From: Streptococcus sp. zg-86
GTDB taxonomy: Bacteria > Bacillota > Bacilli > Lactobacillales > Streptococcaceae
Direction: 5' to 3'
Assembly: GCF_017639855.1 (NCBI RefSeq)
Contig: NZ_CP072115.1
Location: forward strand, 1,742,501 to 1,806,500
DNA: 64,000 bases
Shown: positions 26,932-35,467 of the stretch, piece by piece
How positions within the stretch are numbered: position 1 is the stretch's first letter
Layout of the letters: each line of letters opens with the position of its first letter
Notes under the pieces: model-generated
Databases searched by the model: none
What the model saw: the letters and a program-made list of their open reading frames with translations, nothing else
Told to the model about the DNA's origin: nothing
Position numbers and translations under genes: made by a program

Positions 26932-28314
26932 TTAATAATCCAAATCATCCGCATAACCGGCACCATTTCCAACAAAATATCCTGTCTTCGCATTCATTGA
27001 GAAGAGATAGGTTCCATCTGGTCGGAATAGATTATAATATCCATTACCATTGATAATATTGACCGGCTCTAAAATATAGTTGTATCCTGAAATGTATCCC
27101 CGTTCTTGCGATACCGCAATAATGTGTTCAAGAATGCCAGGATTAAAGCTCCAAGCAGAATTAGTTGCATCTGCAATCTTCACTTGATCATAGGGTACAC
27201 GACTTAGATTGCGTTGAAGAGTCACTCCTGCCGGAATCGCCATCCCATAAAGAGGATGACTTCCCACAACAACCTGACCAACTGTCCCACTAATGGCAGC
27301 TGAAGTCTCTACTGGACTCTCATTGCTTGTCTCAGCTGAAGGAGCAGGGGCTACTGGAGCCACTGGGGATCCAGACACAGAGGTTGCCGTTTGTTGTGAC
27401 CGCCCTAGATTGATAGCTGCTGTCAATTTGGCATCTACAGCATCTAGTCCCGTAGCGATAGGTGACAGGCTCTCTCCTTCTTTCACTGTTGCACTAGTAT
27501 CCAGTTCCCCATCTACAAGCACTGGCTTATCAAATTGGCCATTGATCCCTTGAACAGCCTTGATAGCCGCTTCCAACTGGTCATACTTTTTCTTAGCTGC
27601 TTGGTAAGCAGAAGACTTGGTATCCAGTTTATCCAAGACTTTTTTAAGTTCTGCTAACTTTCCAAATTCGCTATTTTTTAACTTTGTCTGTCCCTTATCT
27701 GCAAAAAAGCTCGCATATAGGGCATCAAATGCCACCAGATTTGTATCTTTTGCAGGAGAGCTACTACTTTGACTCGCTGAAGTAGAAGAAGTAGAAGATT
27801 CAGAGTTCGTTTGCTCAGCATGTTTCGCCCAAAGAAAGGCCATTGTTAATGCTCCAACAAACAGTACACCTAAGGCACTCCAAACGATAATTGGTTTACG
27901 AGAAGTTTTTTCCTCCTCAAACTGATTAAACTCAGCTGTCTCGGGATCTGGAAGAGAAGCTACTTCAGGTTCTTCCTCTGAAACTACCTTATGAAAAGCC
28001 AAGGCATCTACAGCTCCTTCAATCGATTGATTTGGTTGAAATTCAAAGGTCTCCTCAAGATTTTCTTCTACTTGAAAATTCTCATCTGCATCAAGCGGAA
28101 GATACTGCTGGGTCTCAAACTTTTTCGATTCAATTTCTTCACGATGCTGCTTGATGTACCGATCTAACAGACTATCTTCTTCGGTAACACCCGCCTTAAT
28201 TTCTTCTTGTTTCCGAAGGGCTTGGCCAACCGTCAACTGTTTTGCTTTTTCAAATTCCAAGATTTTTTCTTCATCATCTGGGTGTTCCGTATGCTTTTCC
28301 ATCTTTTCTGCCAT
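26932..28314 (-). CDS. mapZ: Mid-cell anchored division protein MapZ (LocZ)
   Basis: A 460-residue single-pass protein that marks the division site and guides FtsZ in streptococci. An acidic cytoplasmic N-terminal region (about 1-137, with TVGQALRKQEE near residues 28-38) precedes one membrane helix (about 140-163). A Ser/Thr-rich linker and an alpha-helical extracellular part follow. The conserved C-terminal domain ends NIINGNGYYNLFRPDGTYLF ... GAGYADDLDY and binds peptidoglycan in the pneumococcal protein. It is a known StkP target in relatives. Directly downstream of the rlmL-like gene, as in pneumococcus. Confidence 0.92.
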   Translation of the reverse strand: MAEKMEKHTEHPDDEEKILEFEKAKQLTVGQALRKQEEIKAGVTEEDSLLDRYIKQHREEIESKKFETQQYLPLDADENFQVEENLEETFEFQPNQSIEGAVDALAFHKVVSEEEPEVASLPDPETAEFNQFEEEKTSRKPIIVWSALGVLFVGALTMAFLWAKHAEQTNSESSTSSTSASQSSSSPAKDTNLVAFDALYASFFADKGQTKLKNSEFGKLAELKKVLDKLDTKSSAYQAAKKKYDQLEAAIKAVQGINGQFDKPVLVDGELDTSATVKEGESLSPIATGLDAVDAKLTAAINLGRSQQTATSVSGSPVAPVAPAPSAETSNESPVETSAAISGTVGQVVVGSHPLYGMAIPAGVTLQRNLSRVPYDQVKIADATNSAWSFNPGILEHIIAVSQERGYISGYNYILEPVNIINGNGYYNLFRPDGTYLFSMNAKTGYFVGNGAGYADDLDY

Positions 28315-28322
28315 GTTTCTTC

Positions 28323-29480
28323 CTACTCTTTCACCGCTCGCTTAACACGCTGACCAAAGAATTGATAAAGGTCAACCTTCAATGTTCCATTGTATAATTT
28401 GCGTTTTTTGTCTGCTTGATTACCATAACGCTGTTCAAATTGTTCATCACTGGTCAAAATGAATTTAGACCAGGTTGCTAGAGGTGCAAATGTTTCGCCC
28501 ATTTCACGATAGAGTGTACGAATCGCATCGTCATTTAACAGCCGCTCTCCATAGGGCGGGTTTGAGACAATGACACCATTTATCTTATCGGTACGAAAAT
28601 CCTGCAAACGCATTTGCTTAAAGATAATATCGCCTTCAACACCCGCAGCTAGGGCATTCTTCTGAGCAATTTCAACCATTCTGCCATCAATGTCAAAACC
28701 TGAAATATCCAATTCTACATCCGAACGAATAGCCTCACGTGCTGCTTTTCTTTCTTGTTCTACCAAAGAAGCATCTACCCAATTCCATTCTTCAAAGGCA
28801 AAAGAACGGTATAGACCTGGCGCAATATTTCGTGCTATCATCGCTGCCTCGATACAGAAAGTTCCTGAACCGCAAGTTGGATCGACCAAGGGTTTATCTG
28901 GATACCAGTTAGACAATTGTAAAATCGCAGCCGCCATATTTTCCTTAATTGGCGCACCACCTTTGTCCGCACGGTAACCACGCTTGAACAAACTAGAACC
29001 TGTCGTATCAATTAAAATAGTCGCAACATCTTTTAAAATCGATACCTCAATCTTAAACTCTGCTCCTACTTCCTGTAATGGAACACCCTCTGGTCGTGAG
29101 AAATGCTTTTGTAACTTCTTGACAACTGCTTTTTTAGAAATCGCCTGAACACTTGGCTCATTGTGTAAGGTTGATTTGACACACTTGGCTTTTGAAATAG
29201 GAAATTTACATCCCAAAGGCAAATACTCTTCCCAATCAAGGGCAAATACTCCTTGAAAGAGTTCTTCAAATGTCTTGGCTTTGAAACTACCGACTACAAT
29301 TTTAATTCGATCTGCCGATCTGAGCCATAGATTGGTTTTAATCATAGCCTCAATATCCGCTTCAAAGCGAACGCGACCATTTTCAACCTGACAATCATAG
29401 CCCAATTCACGGACTTCTTTTCCAACTACAGCTTCTAGTCCCGCAGCAGCTGTTGCAATAAATGTAAAACTTTTTTTCAT
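28323..29480 (-). CDS. THUMP-domain class I RNA methyltransferase (RlmL/YpsC type)
   Basis: A 385-residue SAM-dependent RNA methyltransferase. An N-terminal ferredoxin-like and THUMP RNA-binding part (about 1-160) is followed by a UPF0020 Rossmann domain. The latter has DPTCGSGTFCIEAA (SAM site) and SNPPYGERL, the NPPY motif of N2-guanine methyltransferases. Target is probably 23S rRNA by family (RlmL N-terminal type); this was not established from the sequence. Eight bases before mapZ. Confidence 0.88.
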   Translation of the reverse strand: MKKSFTFIATAAAGLEAVVGKEVRELGYDCQVENGRVRFEADIEAMIKTNLWLRSADRIKIVVGSFKAKTFEELFQGVFALDWEEYLPLGCKFPISKAKCVKSTLHNEPSVQAISKKAVVKKLQKHFSRPEGVPLQEVGAEFKIEVSILKDVATILIDTTGSSLFKRGYRADKGGAPIKENMAAAILQLSNWYPDKPLVDPTCGSGTFCIEAAMIARNIAPGLYRSFAFEEWNWVDASLVEQERKAAREAIRSDVELDISGFDIDGRMVEIAQKNALAAGVEGDIIFKQMRLQDFRTDKINGVIVSNPPYGERLLNDDAIRTLYREMGETFAPLATWSKFILTSDEQFEQRYGNQADKKRKLYNGTLKVDLYQFFGQRVKRAVKE

Positions 29481-29494
29481 GATTCTCCGATAAT

Positions 29495-29513
29495 AAAAGC
29501 TAGCAAAGCTAGC
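29495..29513 (-). terminator. Terminator of rnpB
   Basis: Minus-strand GGCTAGC TTT GCTAGC followed by TTTTATTA, right behind the 3' end of the RNase P RNA. Confidence 0.75.
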
Positions 29514-29523
29514 CTACCTATAT

Positions 29524-29905
29524 ATGCAATTTTCTATAAGCCATGTTTTGTTCCAGTGGTACTAGGCACTACCACCTTCGATAATCATCTGTCTACTGTT
29601 TGCACAGTCAGGAAAGTTCGTTCTGTTTCCGACTTTCCCATGCCCCGACCAAAATTTGGGTTGCTAGCTTGAGGGGTTTACCGCGTTCCACTTTCTATGT
29701 TTCCATAAAAACTCCGTCACTGTGGCACTTTCAGACCTACTCGAGCATATCTTACGACTTAGCTGTTTGAGTCGCCGTAACGTATCACTACGTCCCTAGG
29801 CTTATGGATTCGCCTAGCACAATCACTACCGGCATCACAGCCGGTGCTAGCATGGACTTTCCTCATGATAGCCAACTACCATGCGATTATCCAAAAATTG
29901 CAAAA
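29524..29905 (-). ncRNA. rnpB: RNase P RNA, class B
   Basis: About 382 nt. It contains the universally conserved GAGGAAAGTCCATGCT (near 29860), the 5' helix GCAATTTTTGG paired with the 3' AAAATTGCA, and the segment AGTGCCACAGTGACGGAG of class B RNase P RNAs. Also present is GGTAAACCCC, near 29680. It forms the catalytic subunit that matures tRNA 5' ends. The gap to the gpsB stop is about 10 bp, so its promoter must overlap gpsB, or it is processed from a gpsB transcript. Confidence 0.93.
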
Positions 29906-29915
29906 ATACACTACC

Positions 29916-30248
29916 TTAATCTTCCTGAGCAATTTGCTTGCCAAACACTTCTTTCTCAAGACGATTCAAACGACGTAAAATATCAAAATTCGTCGCAGAA
30001 GTTGTTCGTTCTGTCCGTAACGTTTCAGAATCTTCTACTGGCAATGTAGTAGCTTTCGGGGCGTTTGCCAACTGCGCTTTCAGACGCGCAATTTCTCCTT
30101 TTAACTCCTTGATAATCGCCTCGTAAGCATCATAATCTTTCATGATATCATCTAGAAAATCATTTACTTCATCTGGTTCATACCCACGAAACCCAATCTT
30201 AAAATCTTGCTCAAAAATATCTTTCGTCGTAAATTTAATACTTGCCAT
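29916..30248 (-). CDS. gpsB: Cell-division adaptor GpsB
   Basis: A 110-residue DivIVA-like coiled-coil protein that links StkP, PBPs and division proteins at the septum. The N-terminal membrane-binding domain is KFTTKDIFEQDFKIGFRGYE; a coiled coil (about 28-65) and a short C-terminal trimer helix follow. The ATG at 30248 is used, since AGAGGT is seven bases upstream; an in-frame GTG nine bases earlier lacks spacing. Confidence 0.94.
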   Translation of the reverse strand: MASIKFTTKDIFEQDFKIGFRGYEPDEVNDFLDDIMKDYDAYEAIIKELKGEIARLKAQLANAPKATTLPVEDSETLRTERTTSATNFDILRRLNRLEKEVFGKQIAQED

Positions 30249-30321
30249 TTGCCACACCTCTATCTTCTAAAACGTCATTAAGACTATTATATGAAAAAAT
30301 ATAGGGAAAAATCAAGTCATA

Positions 30322-30861
30322 TCACTCAAATTCTTCAAAATTTTCAGCCACTTCATTCAAGCGTTCAAAAGTAAGCGTTTTTCGACTATACCCCTCTTTT
30401 CGCAAGATTTCCTGATAGAGATGCTTCAAGTTGGTTTCATTTTCAGTATCATAAAAGAGATACACTCCGTCTGTATTATCCACTAAAAATTGATTGTATT
30501 GCCGAAATTGACTCGGATTTTCATAGCGTGGATAAATCATTTTGATAAAATCAACGGACTTAAATTGAGCCAGTTTGATCTGATTGGCTTCATTCCATGT
30601 TTCTCCATGATTTTCAAACAAAAACAGGGTCGCTAATTGGCACTCATAGCCTTCTTCTTGCAAGTCCCTCAGCACCTCTAAACACCAGTATTCAAAACCT
30701 AGATTCCCCGTAAAGATAAACCATGTTACCCCTTCTTCTAACAAGCGAATCAAATCTTCTCGGATAGCCTTTTTGATAATTGCTAGTTTTGGATCCTTAT
30801 CTGAAAAGATTCCTAAATCTGTATGGCGATAGCCAATAACCAAGATACTGTTAATGTGCAT
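30322..30861 (-). CDS. ypsA: YpsA-type SLOG-family protein (DUF1273)
   Basis: A 179-residue protein of the DUF1273/YpsA family, a Rossmann-like nucleotide-binding fold (SLOG superfamily). Conserved segments are VIGYRHTDLGIF, the TGNLGFEYWCLEV loop and DNTDGVYLFYDTE. B. subtilis and S. aureus YpsA influence cell division; the molecular role is unknown. It is next to gpsB and divergent from recU, an arrangement shared by many Firmicutes. Confidence 0.88.
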   Translation of the reverse strand: MHINSILVIGYRHTDLGIFSDKDPKLAIIKKAIREDLIRLLEEGVTWFIFTGNLGFEYWCLEVLRDLQEEGYECQLATLFLFENHGETWNEANQIKLAQFKSVDFIKMIYPRYENPSQFRQYNQFLVDNTDGVYLFYDTENETNLKHLYQEILRKEGYSRKTLTFERLNEVAENFEEFE

Positions 30862-30926
30862 TACTTGAACTCTTTTCCTATGTTATGGTATAATATAATG
30901 ATTTTATTTTATCAAGAAGGAGTTCT

Positions 30927-31547
30927 ATGGTCAATTATCCTCATCAGGTTAGAAAAAAGGTCAGTAGAACCAATTCCCTTTCTTTGCATCAACAAGTAGA
31001 TTTTGCCAATCGTGGTATGTCCTTTGAAGCTGCCATCAACGATAGCAATCAATACTATCTTGCCCATGGTCATGCCGTCATTCATAAAAAGCCTACCCCT
31101 GTCCAAATCGTGAAAGTGGATTATCCAAAACGAAGTCGGGCTAAAATCGTCGAGGCTTATTTTAGACAAGCATCTACGACTGACTATTCAGGAGTGTACC
31201 AAGGTCACTATATCGACTTTGAGGCCAAAGAAACACGACAAAAAACTGCGATGCCAATGAAAAATTTCCATTCGCATCAGATTGAGCATATGACTCAAGT
31301 CCTTCAGCAAAAAGGAATTTGTTTTGTACTCCTTCACTTTTCAACTCTAAAAGAAACCTATCTTCTTCCTGCTGCTGCCCTCATTGATTTTTACAGGGTG
31401 GAAAATGGAAAAAAATCCATGCCGATTACCTATATTCGACAACATGGCTATAAGATAGAAATGGGCGGTTATCCAAGCCTCCCCTATTTAGAAATCGTTG
31501 AAAAAAATTTATTAGGTGGTGAAAATCGTGAAAAAACCAAACCTTAA
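30927..31547 (+). CDS. recU: Holliday junction resolvase RecU
   Basis: A 206-residue structure-specific nuclease of recombination and repair. The catalytic region GHYIDFEAKET (acidic D, E and K) follows the TTDYSGVYQ segment. The flexible N-terminus starts MVNYPHQVRKK. AAGAAGGAG precedes the ATG. Its end overlaps pbp1a by 32 bp, a recU-pbp1a pairing conserved across Firmicutes. Confidence 0.95.
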   Translation: MVNYPHQVRKKVSRTNSLSLHQQVDFANRGMSFEAAINDSNQYYLAHGHAVIHKKPTPVQIVKVDYPKRSRAKIVEAYFRQASTTDYSGVYQGHYIDFEAKETRQKTAMPMKNFHSHQIEHMTQVLQQKGICFVLLHFSTLKETYLLPAAALIDFYRVENGKKSMPITYIRQHGYKIEMGGYPSLPYLEIVEKNLLGGENREKTKP

Positions 31548-33666
31548 AAGAATATCGGTCATACTGGCCAATATTGCTCTCGCTAGTTTCATTTGTGTAT
31601 TTTTGGCAGTTGCAGCTTTAGTACTCTACTACGTGAAATCTGCCCCAACATTATCAGAAGAAGCTTTGACAGCTACTGTTTCAAGCAAAATCTACGATAA
31701 AGACAATCATCTCATTGCAGATCTTGGTTCAGAGAAGCGTTCCAATGCAAAAACCTCTGAAATTCCCCAAGAATTGGTTAATGCCATTGTTGCGATTGAA
31801 GACCAACGCTTTTTCAATCATCGTGGAATTGATGTGATTCGAATTGCAGGGTCATTTGTCAATAACTTAAAAGGTGGACGTCTCCAAGGAGGGTCTACCC
31901 TAGATCAACAGTTTATTAAATTAACCTACTTTTCAACCTCTACCCACGACCAAACCATTAAGCGTAAAATTCAGGAAGCTTGGCTTTCCCTTCAATTGGA
32001 ACGGCGAAATACCAAACAAGAAATTTTGACCTATTATATCAACAAGGTCTTTATGGCGAACGGAAATTATGGCATGAAGACGGCTGCGAAAGCCTACTAC
32101 GGAAAAGAATTAAAGGATCTTTCTCTTCCGCAACTAGCTCTTTTGGCAGGAATGCCACAAGCGCCCAACCAATATGATCCCTATACGCAACCTGATGCGG
32201 CTAAATACCGTCGTGATTTAGTCTTACACCAAATGTTGGAACAAAAATACATCTCAGAAGAACAGTACGAAGCTGCTATTCTAACACCTATCACAGACGG
32301 ACTTCAAGAACTAACCAATACAGCTGCTTATCCTCCCTACATGGATAATTACCTCAAGCAAGTTATTGAAGAAGTTGAAGCAACTACTGGCTATAATCTC
32401 CTGACAACAGGAATGGATGTCTACACAAATGTGGATGTTGATGCTCAAAGACAGCTCTGGGACATTTATAATTCCAATGCCTACGTCCAGTATCCAGATG
32501 ATGAATTTCAAGTAGCTTCTACGGTAGTTGATGTCACAAACGGACACGTCATTGCCCAACTTGGCTCTCGAAATCAAGCAGCCAACGTATCCTTTGGGAC
32601 CAACCAAGCCGTTGAAACAAATCGTGACTTTGGCTCAACTATGAAACCAATCACAGATTATGCTCCTGCTTTAGAAAATGGTATTTTTAAATCGACCGCT
32701 GAGATACTAGTGGATGCCCCTTATAATTACCCTGCTTCTACCACTCCTGTTTATAACTGGGACCGTAGCTACTTTGGTTCAATGACCTTAAAAGCTGCTA
32801 TTCAATACTCACGAAATGTCCCTGCTGTGAAAACATTGGAATTGGTCGGACTAGAAGAATCCCATAAATTTTTAAATAGTCTAGGAATCTCCTACCCACA
32901 AATGTTGTACTCCAATGCTATCTCAAGTAACACAACTGATGCTAGTTCCAAATACGGAGCAAGTAGCGAAAAGATGGCTGCAGCCTATGCTGCATTTGCA
33001 AATGGTGGTACTTACTATAAACCTCAATATGTGAATAAAGTTGTCTTTAGCGATGGTACTACTAAGGATTTTGCTGCAGAAGGCAAACGTGTCATGACAG
33101 CTGAAACAGCTTATATGATGACGGATATGATGAAGAGTGTCTTAAATTATGGAGCCGGCTTAAACGCTGCAATTCCGGGTCTGCCCCAAGCAGGAAAGAC
33201 AGGAACATCTAACTATCCGAATGCCGAAATGGAAACAATTTTAGCGACTAATGAAGCAGCCAACTACAGTTCATTAGTCGTTCCAGACGAAAACTTTGTC
33301 GGCTATACAACAAAATACGCCATGGCTGTTTGGACAGGCTATACAAATCGACAAACGCCTGTTCTTGATGATAGTATCCCTATTGCTGCCAATGTTTACC
33401 GCAGCATGATGGCCTATCTAAATCCTCTTGATACAGCTGAAGATTGGGAAATGCCTAATGGTCTTTATCAGTATGGTGCTTATCTATACTTAGAAGGAAA
33501 CTATCCGCAATACACCTATACCCCTGCTAGCTCAACTAGTTCCAGTACTACCGAGACAACTAGTACAACGACCAGTAGTTCAACAGAGATAACACCTAGC
33601 CAAAGTTCCGAACAGGTGCAACCAGGAACAACAACTCCTACAGCTGAGCAAAGTTCATCTCAATAA
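31516..33666 (+). CDS. pbp1a: Class A penicillin-binding protein 1a
   Basis: A 716-residue bifunctional wall synthase. One N-terminal membrane helix (about 13-38) is followed by a glycosyltransferase domain (catalytic Glu in EDQRFFNHRGID; GGSTLDQQ). The transpeptidase domain has the three penicillin-binding motifs STMK, SRN and KTGT, all intact, with none of the STMK changes known from resistant pneumococci. The tail after about residue 665 is Ser/Thr/Glu-rich low complexity. Start is a GTG (31516, 31519 or 31528 all possible) inside recU. A hairpin at 33686-33745 follows. Confidence 0.95.
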   Translation: MVKIVKKPNLKRISVILANIALASFICVFLAVAALVLYYVKSAPTLSEEALTATVSSKIYDKDNHLIADLGSEKRSNAKTSEIPQELVNAIVAIEDQRFFNHRGIDVIRIAGSFVNNLKGGRLQGGSTLDQQFIKLTYFSTSTHDQTIKRKIQEAWLSLQLERRNTKQEILTYYINKVFMANGNYGMKTAAKAYYGKELKDLSLPQLALLAGMPQAPNQYDPYTQPDAAKYRRDLVLHQMLEQKYISEEQYEAAILTPITDGLQELTNTAAYPPYMDNYLKQVIEEVEATTGYNLLTTGMDVYTNVDVDAQRQLWDIYNSNAYVQYPDDEFQVASTVVDVTNGHVIAQLGSRNQAANVSFGTNQAVETNRDFGSTMKPITDYAPALENGIFKSTAEILVDAPYNYPASTTPVYNWDRSYFGSMTLKAAIQYSRNVPAVKTLELVGLEESHKFLNSLGISYPQMLYSNAISSNTTDASSKYGASSEKMAAAYAAFANGGTYYKPQYVNKVVFSDGTTKDFAAEGKRVMTAETAYMMTDMMKSVLNYGAGLNAAIPGLPQAGKTGTSNYPNAEMETILATNEAANYSSLVVPDENFVGYTTKYAMAVWTGYTNRQTPVLDDSIPIAANVYRSMMAYLNPLDTAEDWEMPNGLYQYGAYLYLEGNYPQYTYTPASSTSSSTTETTSTTTSSSTEITPSQSSEQVQPGTTTPTAEQSSSQ

Positions 33667-33783
33667 TCACATGTAAAACAATTGGAGTAGGACAAGGTCG
33701 TAATTTCCTGAAGAGCGACTTTCCTCACTCCTTTCTTTATCCTACCCAACACCTATCCCACTTAGTTAGAAACAGATAAAACA

Positions 33784-34497
33784 ATGAAACCAGAAGAATT
33801 TTACACAACTTTAGAGGCACAAGGATTTGCCTTAACTGACCAGCAAAAAGAGCAATTTGCCCTTTATTTTAGCCGCCTTGTGGAATGGAATGAAAAGATT
33901 AACTTAACGGCCATCGTCGATCAAGAAGGAGTCTATCTCAAGCATTTCTATGATTCGCTGGCCCCTATCCTACAAGGTCATCTTCCAAATGAACCGCTTC
34001 GTCTCTTAGATATAGGAGCTGGTGCAGGGTTCCCAAGCCTTCCGATGAAAATTTTATTTCCAAACCTAGAGGTCACCATTATTGACTCTCTTAATAAACG
34101 GATTCAATTCCTAACCACCCTTGCTCAAGAACTAGGATTAACAGGAGTTCATTTCTACCATGGGCGGGCTGAGGACTTTGCTCAAGACAAGAATTTCCGT
34201 GCGCAATACGACATCGTTACGGCTCGAGCAGTTGCCCGTATGCAAATTTTGGCAGAACTAACGATTCCTTTTCTCAAGATAAATGGTAAATTGCTTGCTC
34301 TAAAGGCTTCACATGCAGAAGACGAATTGCTTGAAGCAAAAAATGCCTTGAATCTTCTCTTTGCTAAGGTCATTGAAAACGTAGATTATGCATTGCCAAA
34401 TGGCGATTCACGGACTCTAACTATTGTAGAAAAGAAAAAAGAAACCCCAAATAAATACCCACGAAAAGCAGGAATACCCAACAAACGACCATTATAA
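33784..34497 (+). CDS. rsmG: 16S rRNA m7G527 methyltransferase RsmG (GidB)
   Basis: A 237-residue SAM-dependent enzyme modifying G527 of 16S rRNA. The SAM motif is LDIGAGAGFPSLP. The segment LVEWNEKINLTA near the N-terminus and the basic C-terminal KYPRKAG are typical of GidB. Preceded by a 117-bp gap with a hairpin sharing the GGAGTAGGAC start of the intergenic repeats. Confidence 0.95.
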   Translation: MKPEEFYTTLEAQGFALTDQQKEQFALYFSRLVEWNEKINLTAIVDQEGVYLKHFYDSLAPILQGHLPNEPLRLLDIGAGAGFPSLPMKILFPNLEVTIIDSLNKRIQFLTTLAQELGLTGVHFYHGRAEDFAQDKNFRAQYDIVTARAVARMQILAELTIPFLKINGKLLALKASHAEDELLEAKNALNLLFAKVIENVDYALPNGDSRTLTIVEKKKETPNKYPRKAGIPNKRPL

Positions 34498-34502
34498 AAC
34501 CA

Positions 34503-34544
34503 AAAGAGTGAAGAAACATCATATTGATGCCCTTCACTCTTTTT
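34503..34544 (+). terminator. Terminator of rsmG
   Basis: Perfect 11-bp stem AAAGAGTGAAG / CTTCACTCTTT followed by more T. The next bases (34549-34577) are the tail of a BOX-like element (GATTTTTGGCGAGTAT). Confidence 0.85.
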
Positions 34545-34627
34545 CATGCTAGTCTAATATGATTTTTGGCGAGTATGACAAACACCAAATCAACTATAAG
34601 CTAATTAAAAGCTTAGTCTATACCGAT

Positions 34628-35464
34628 TTATAACTTCCACGGATTGTAAAAACGTCCGCCATTGATAACAAATAATGCTACTGTCAAGAGTAAAATGCTC
34701 ACCGCAATCAATAAGACGATATAATCTCTTTTTCCAAGAGCTTGGTAGGTATACCACGTTCTTTTTTTATTTTTACCGAACCTGCGGAGTTCCATAGCAG
34801 TTGAAATGGTATCAATCCGCTGCAAGGAACTGAAGATTAACGGAATCACCAAGGACAGATTTCCCTTAATTCGGTCCAGAAGTTTTCCTTTCTGAGATAA
34901 CTCAACACCTCGTGCTTCTTGGGACATTCGAATGGTATAAAATTCCTCTTGAATATCTGGAATATAGCGCATGGTCAAACTGACTGAATAAGCTACCTTA
35001 TAGGAAATACCGAGTTGATTTAGGCTCGAAGCAAATTGACTAGGATGAGTTGTCATTAAAAAGATAACCGCTAACGGAATGGTACAAAAATACTTCAAGA
35101 GAAGATTTAAGAGATAAAATAATTCTTGACTGGTCAACGTATAAGCCCCAATTCCTGACCACAAGATTGTCTCCGCCCCATACAGTTCAACCCCATACTG
35201 TGGTGCAAATAGATAGACCATTAGGGCGTTCATAATTGCAAAAATAGTAGTCACAATAAAAACGAAGGAAACATCTTTTATACGGATTCCTGACCATTTA
35301 AAGAGAGAGAGCGAAAAGACGGCAATAGCAAGTATCAACCGAGTATCATAGGTTACCATTGCTGCTACTGATACGATAAGGAAAAAGACCAGTTTACTAA
35401 CGGCTGAGATCTCATAAATGACCCCTTCACCAGCTCGATAGCCGATAATATTTGTTCCTTTCAT
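34628..35464 (-). CDS. ecfT: ECF transporter transmembrane subunit EcfT
   Basis: A 278-residue integral membrane protein that couples ATPases to a substrate-binding S component. About six hydrophobic helices are present. The two cytoplasmic coupling motifs are visible as SQEARGVEL and AMELRRFG. It starts three bases after the double ATPase gene, so the two form one module. The S component is probably UPF0397 at 39147, or one shared from elsewhere. Confidence 0.9.
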   Translation of the reverse strand: MKGTNIIGYRAGEGVIYEISAVSKLVFFLIVSVAAMVTYDTRLILAIAVFSLSLFKWSGIRIKDVSFVFIVTTIFAIMNALMVYLFAPQYGVELYGAETILWSGIGAYTLTSQELFYLLNLLLKYFCTIPLAVIFLMTTHPSQFASSLNQLGISYKVAYSVSLTMRYIPDIQEEFYTIRMSQEARGVELSQKGKLLDRIKGNLSLVIPLIFSSLQRIDTISTAMELRRFGKNKKRTWYTYQALGKRDYIVLLIAVSILLLTVALFVINGGRFYNPWKL

Positions 35465-35467
35465 CTA

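Noticed and set aside
34549..34577. Second terminator behind rsmG
   Set aside because: It is only a BOX-like terminal fragment (GATTTTTGGCGAGTAT) without pairing partner.
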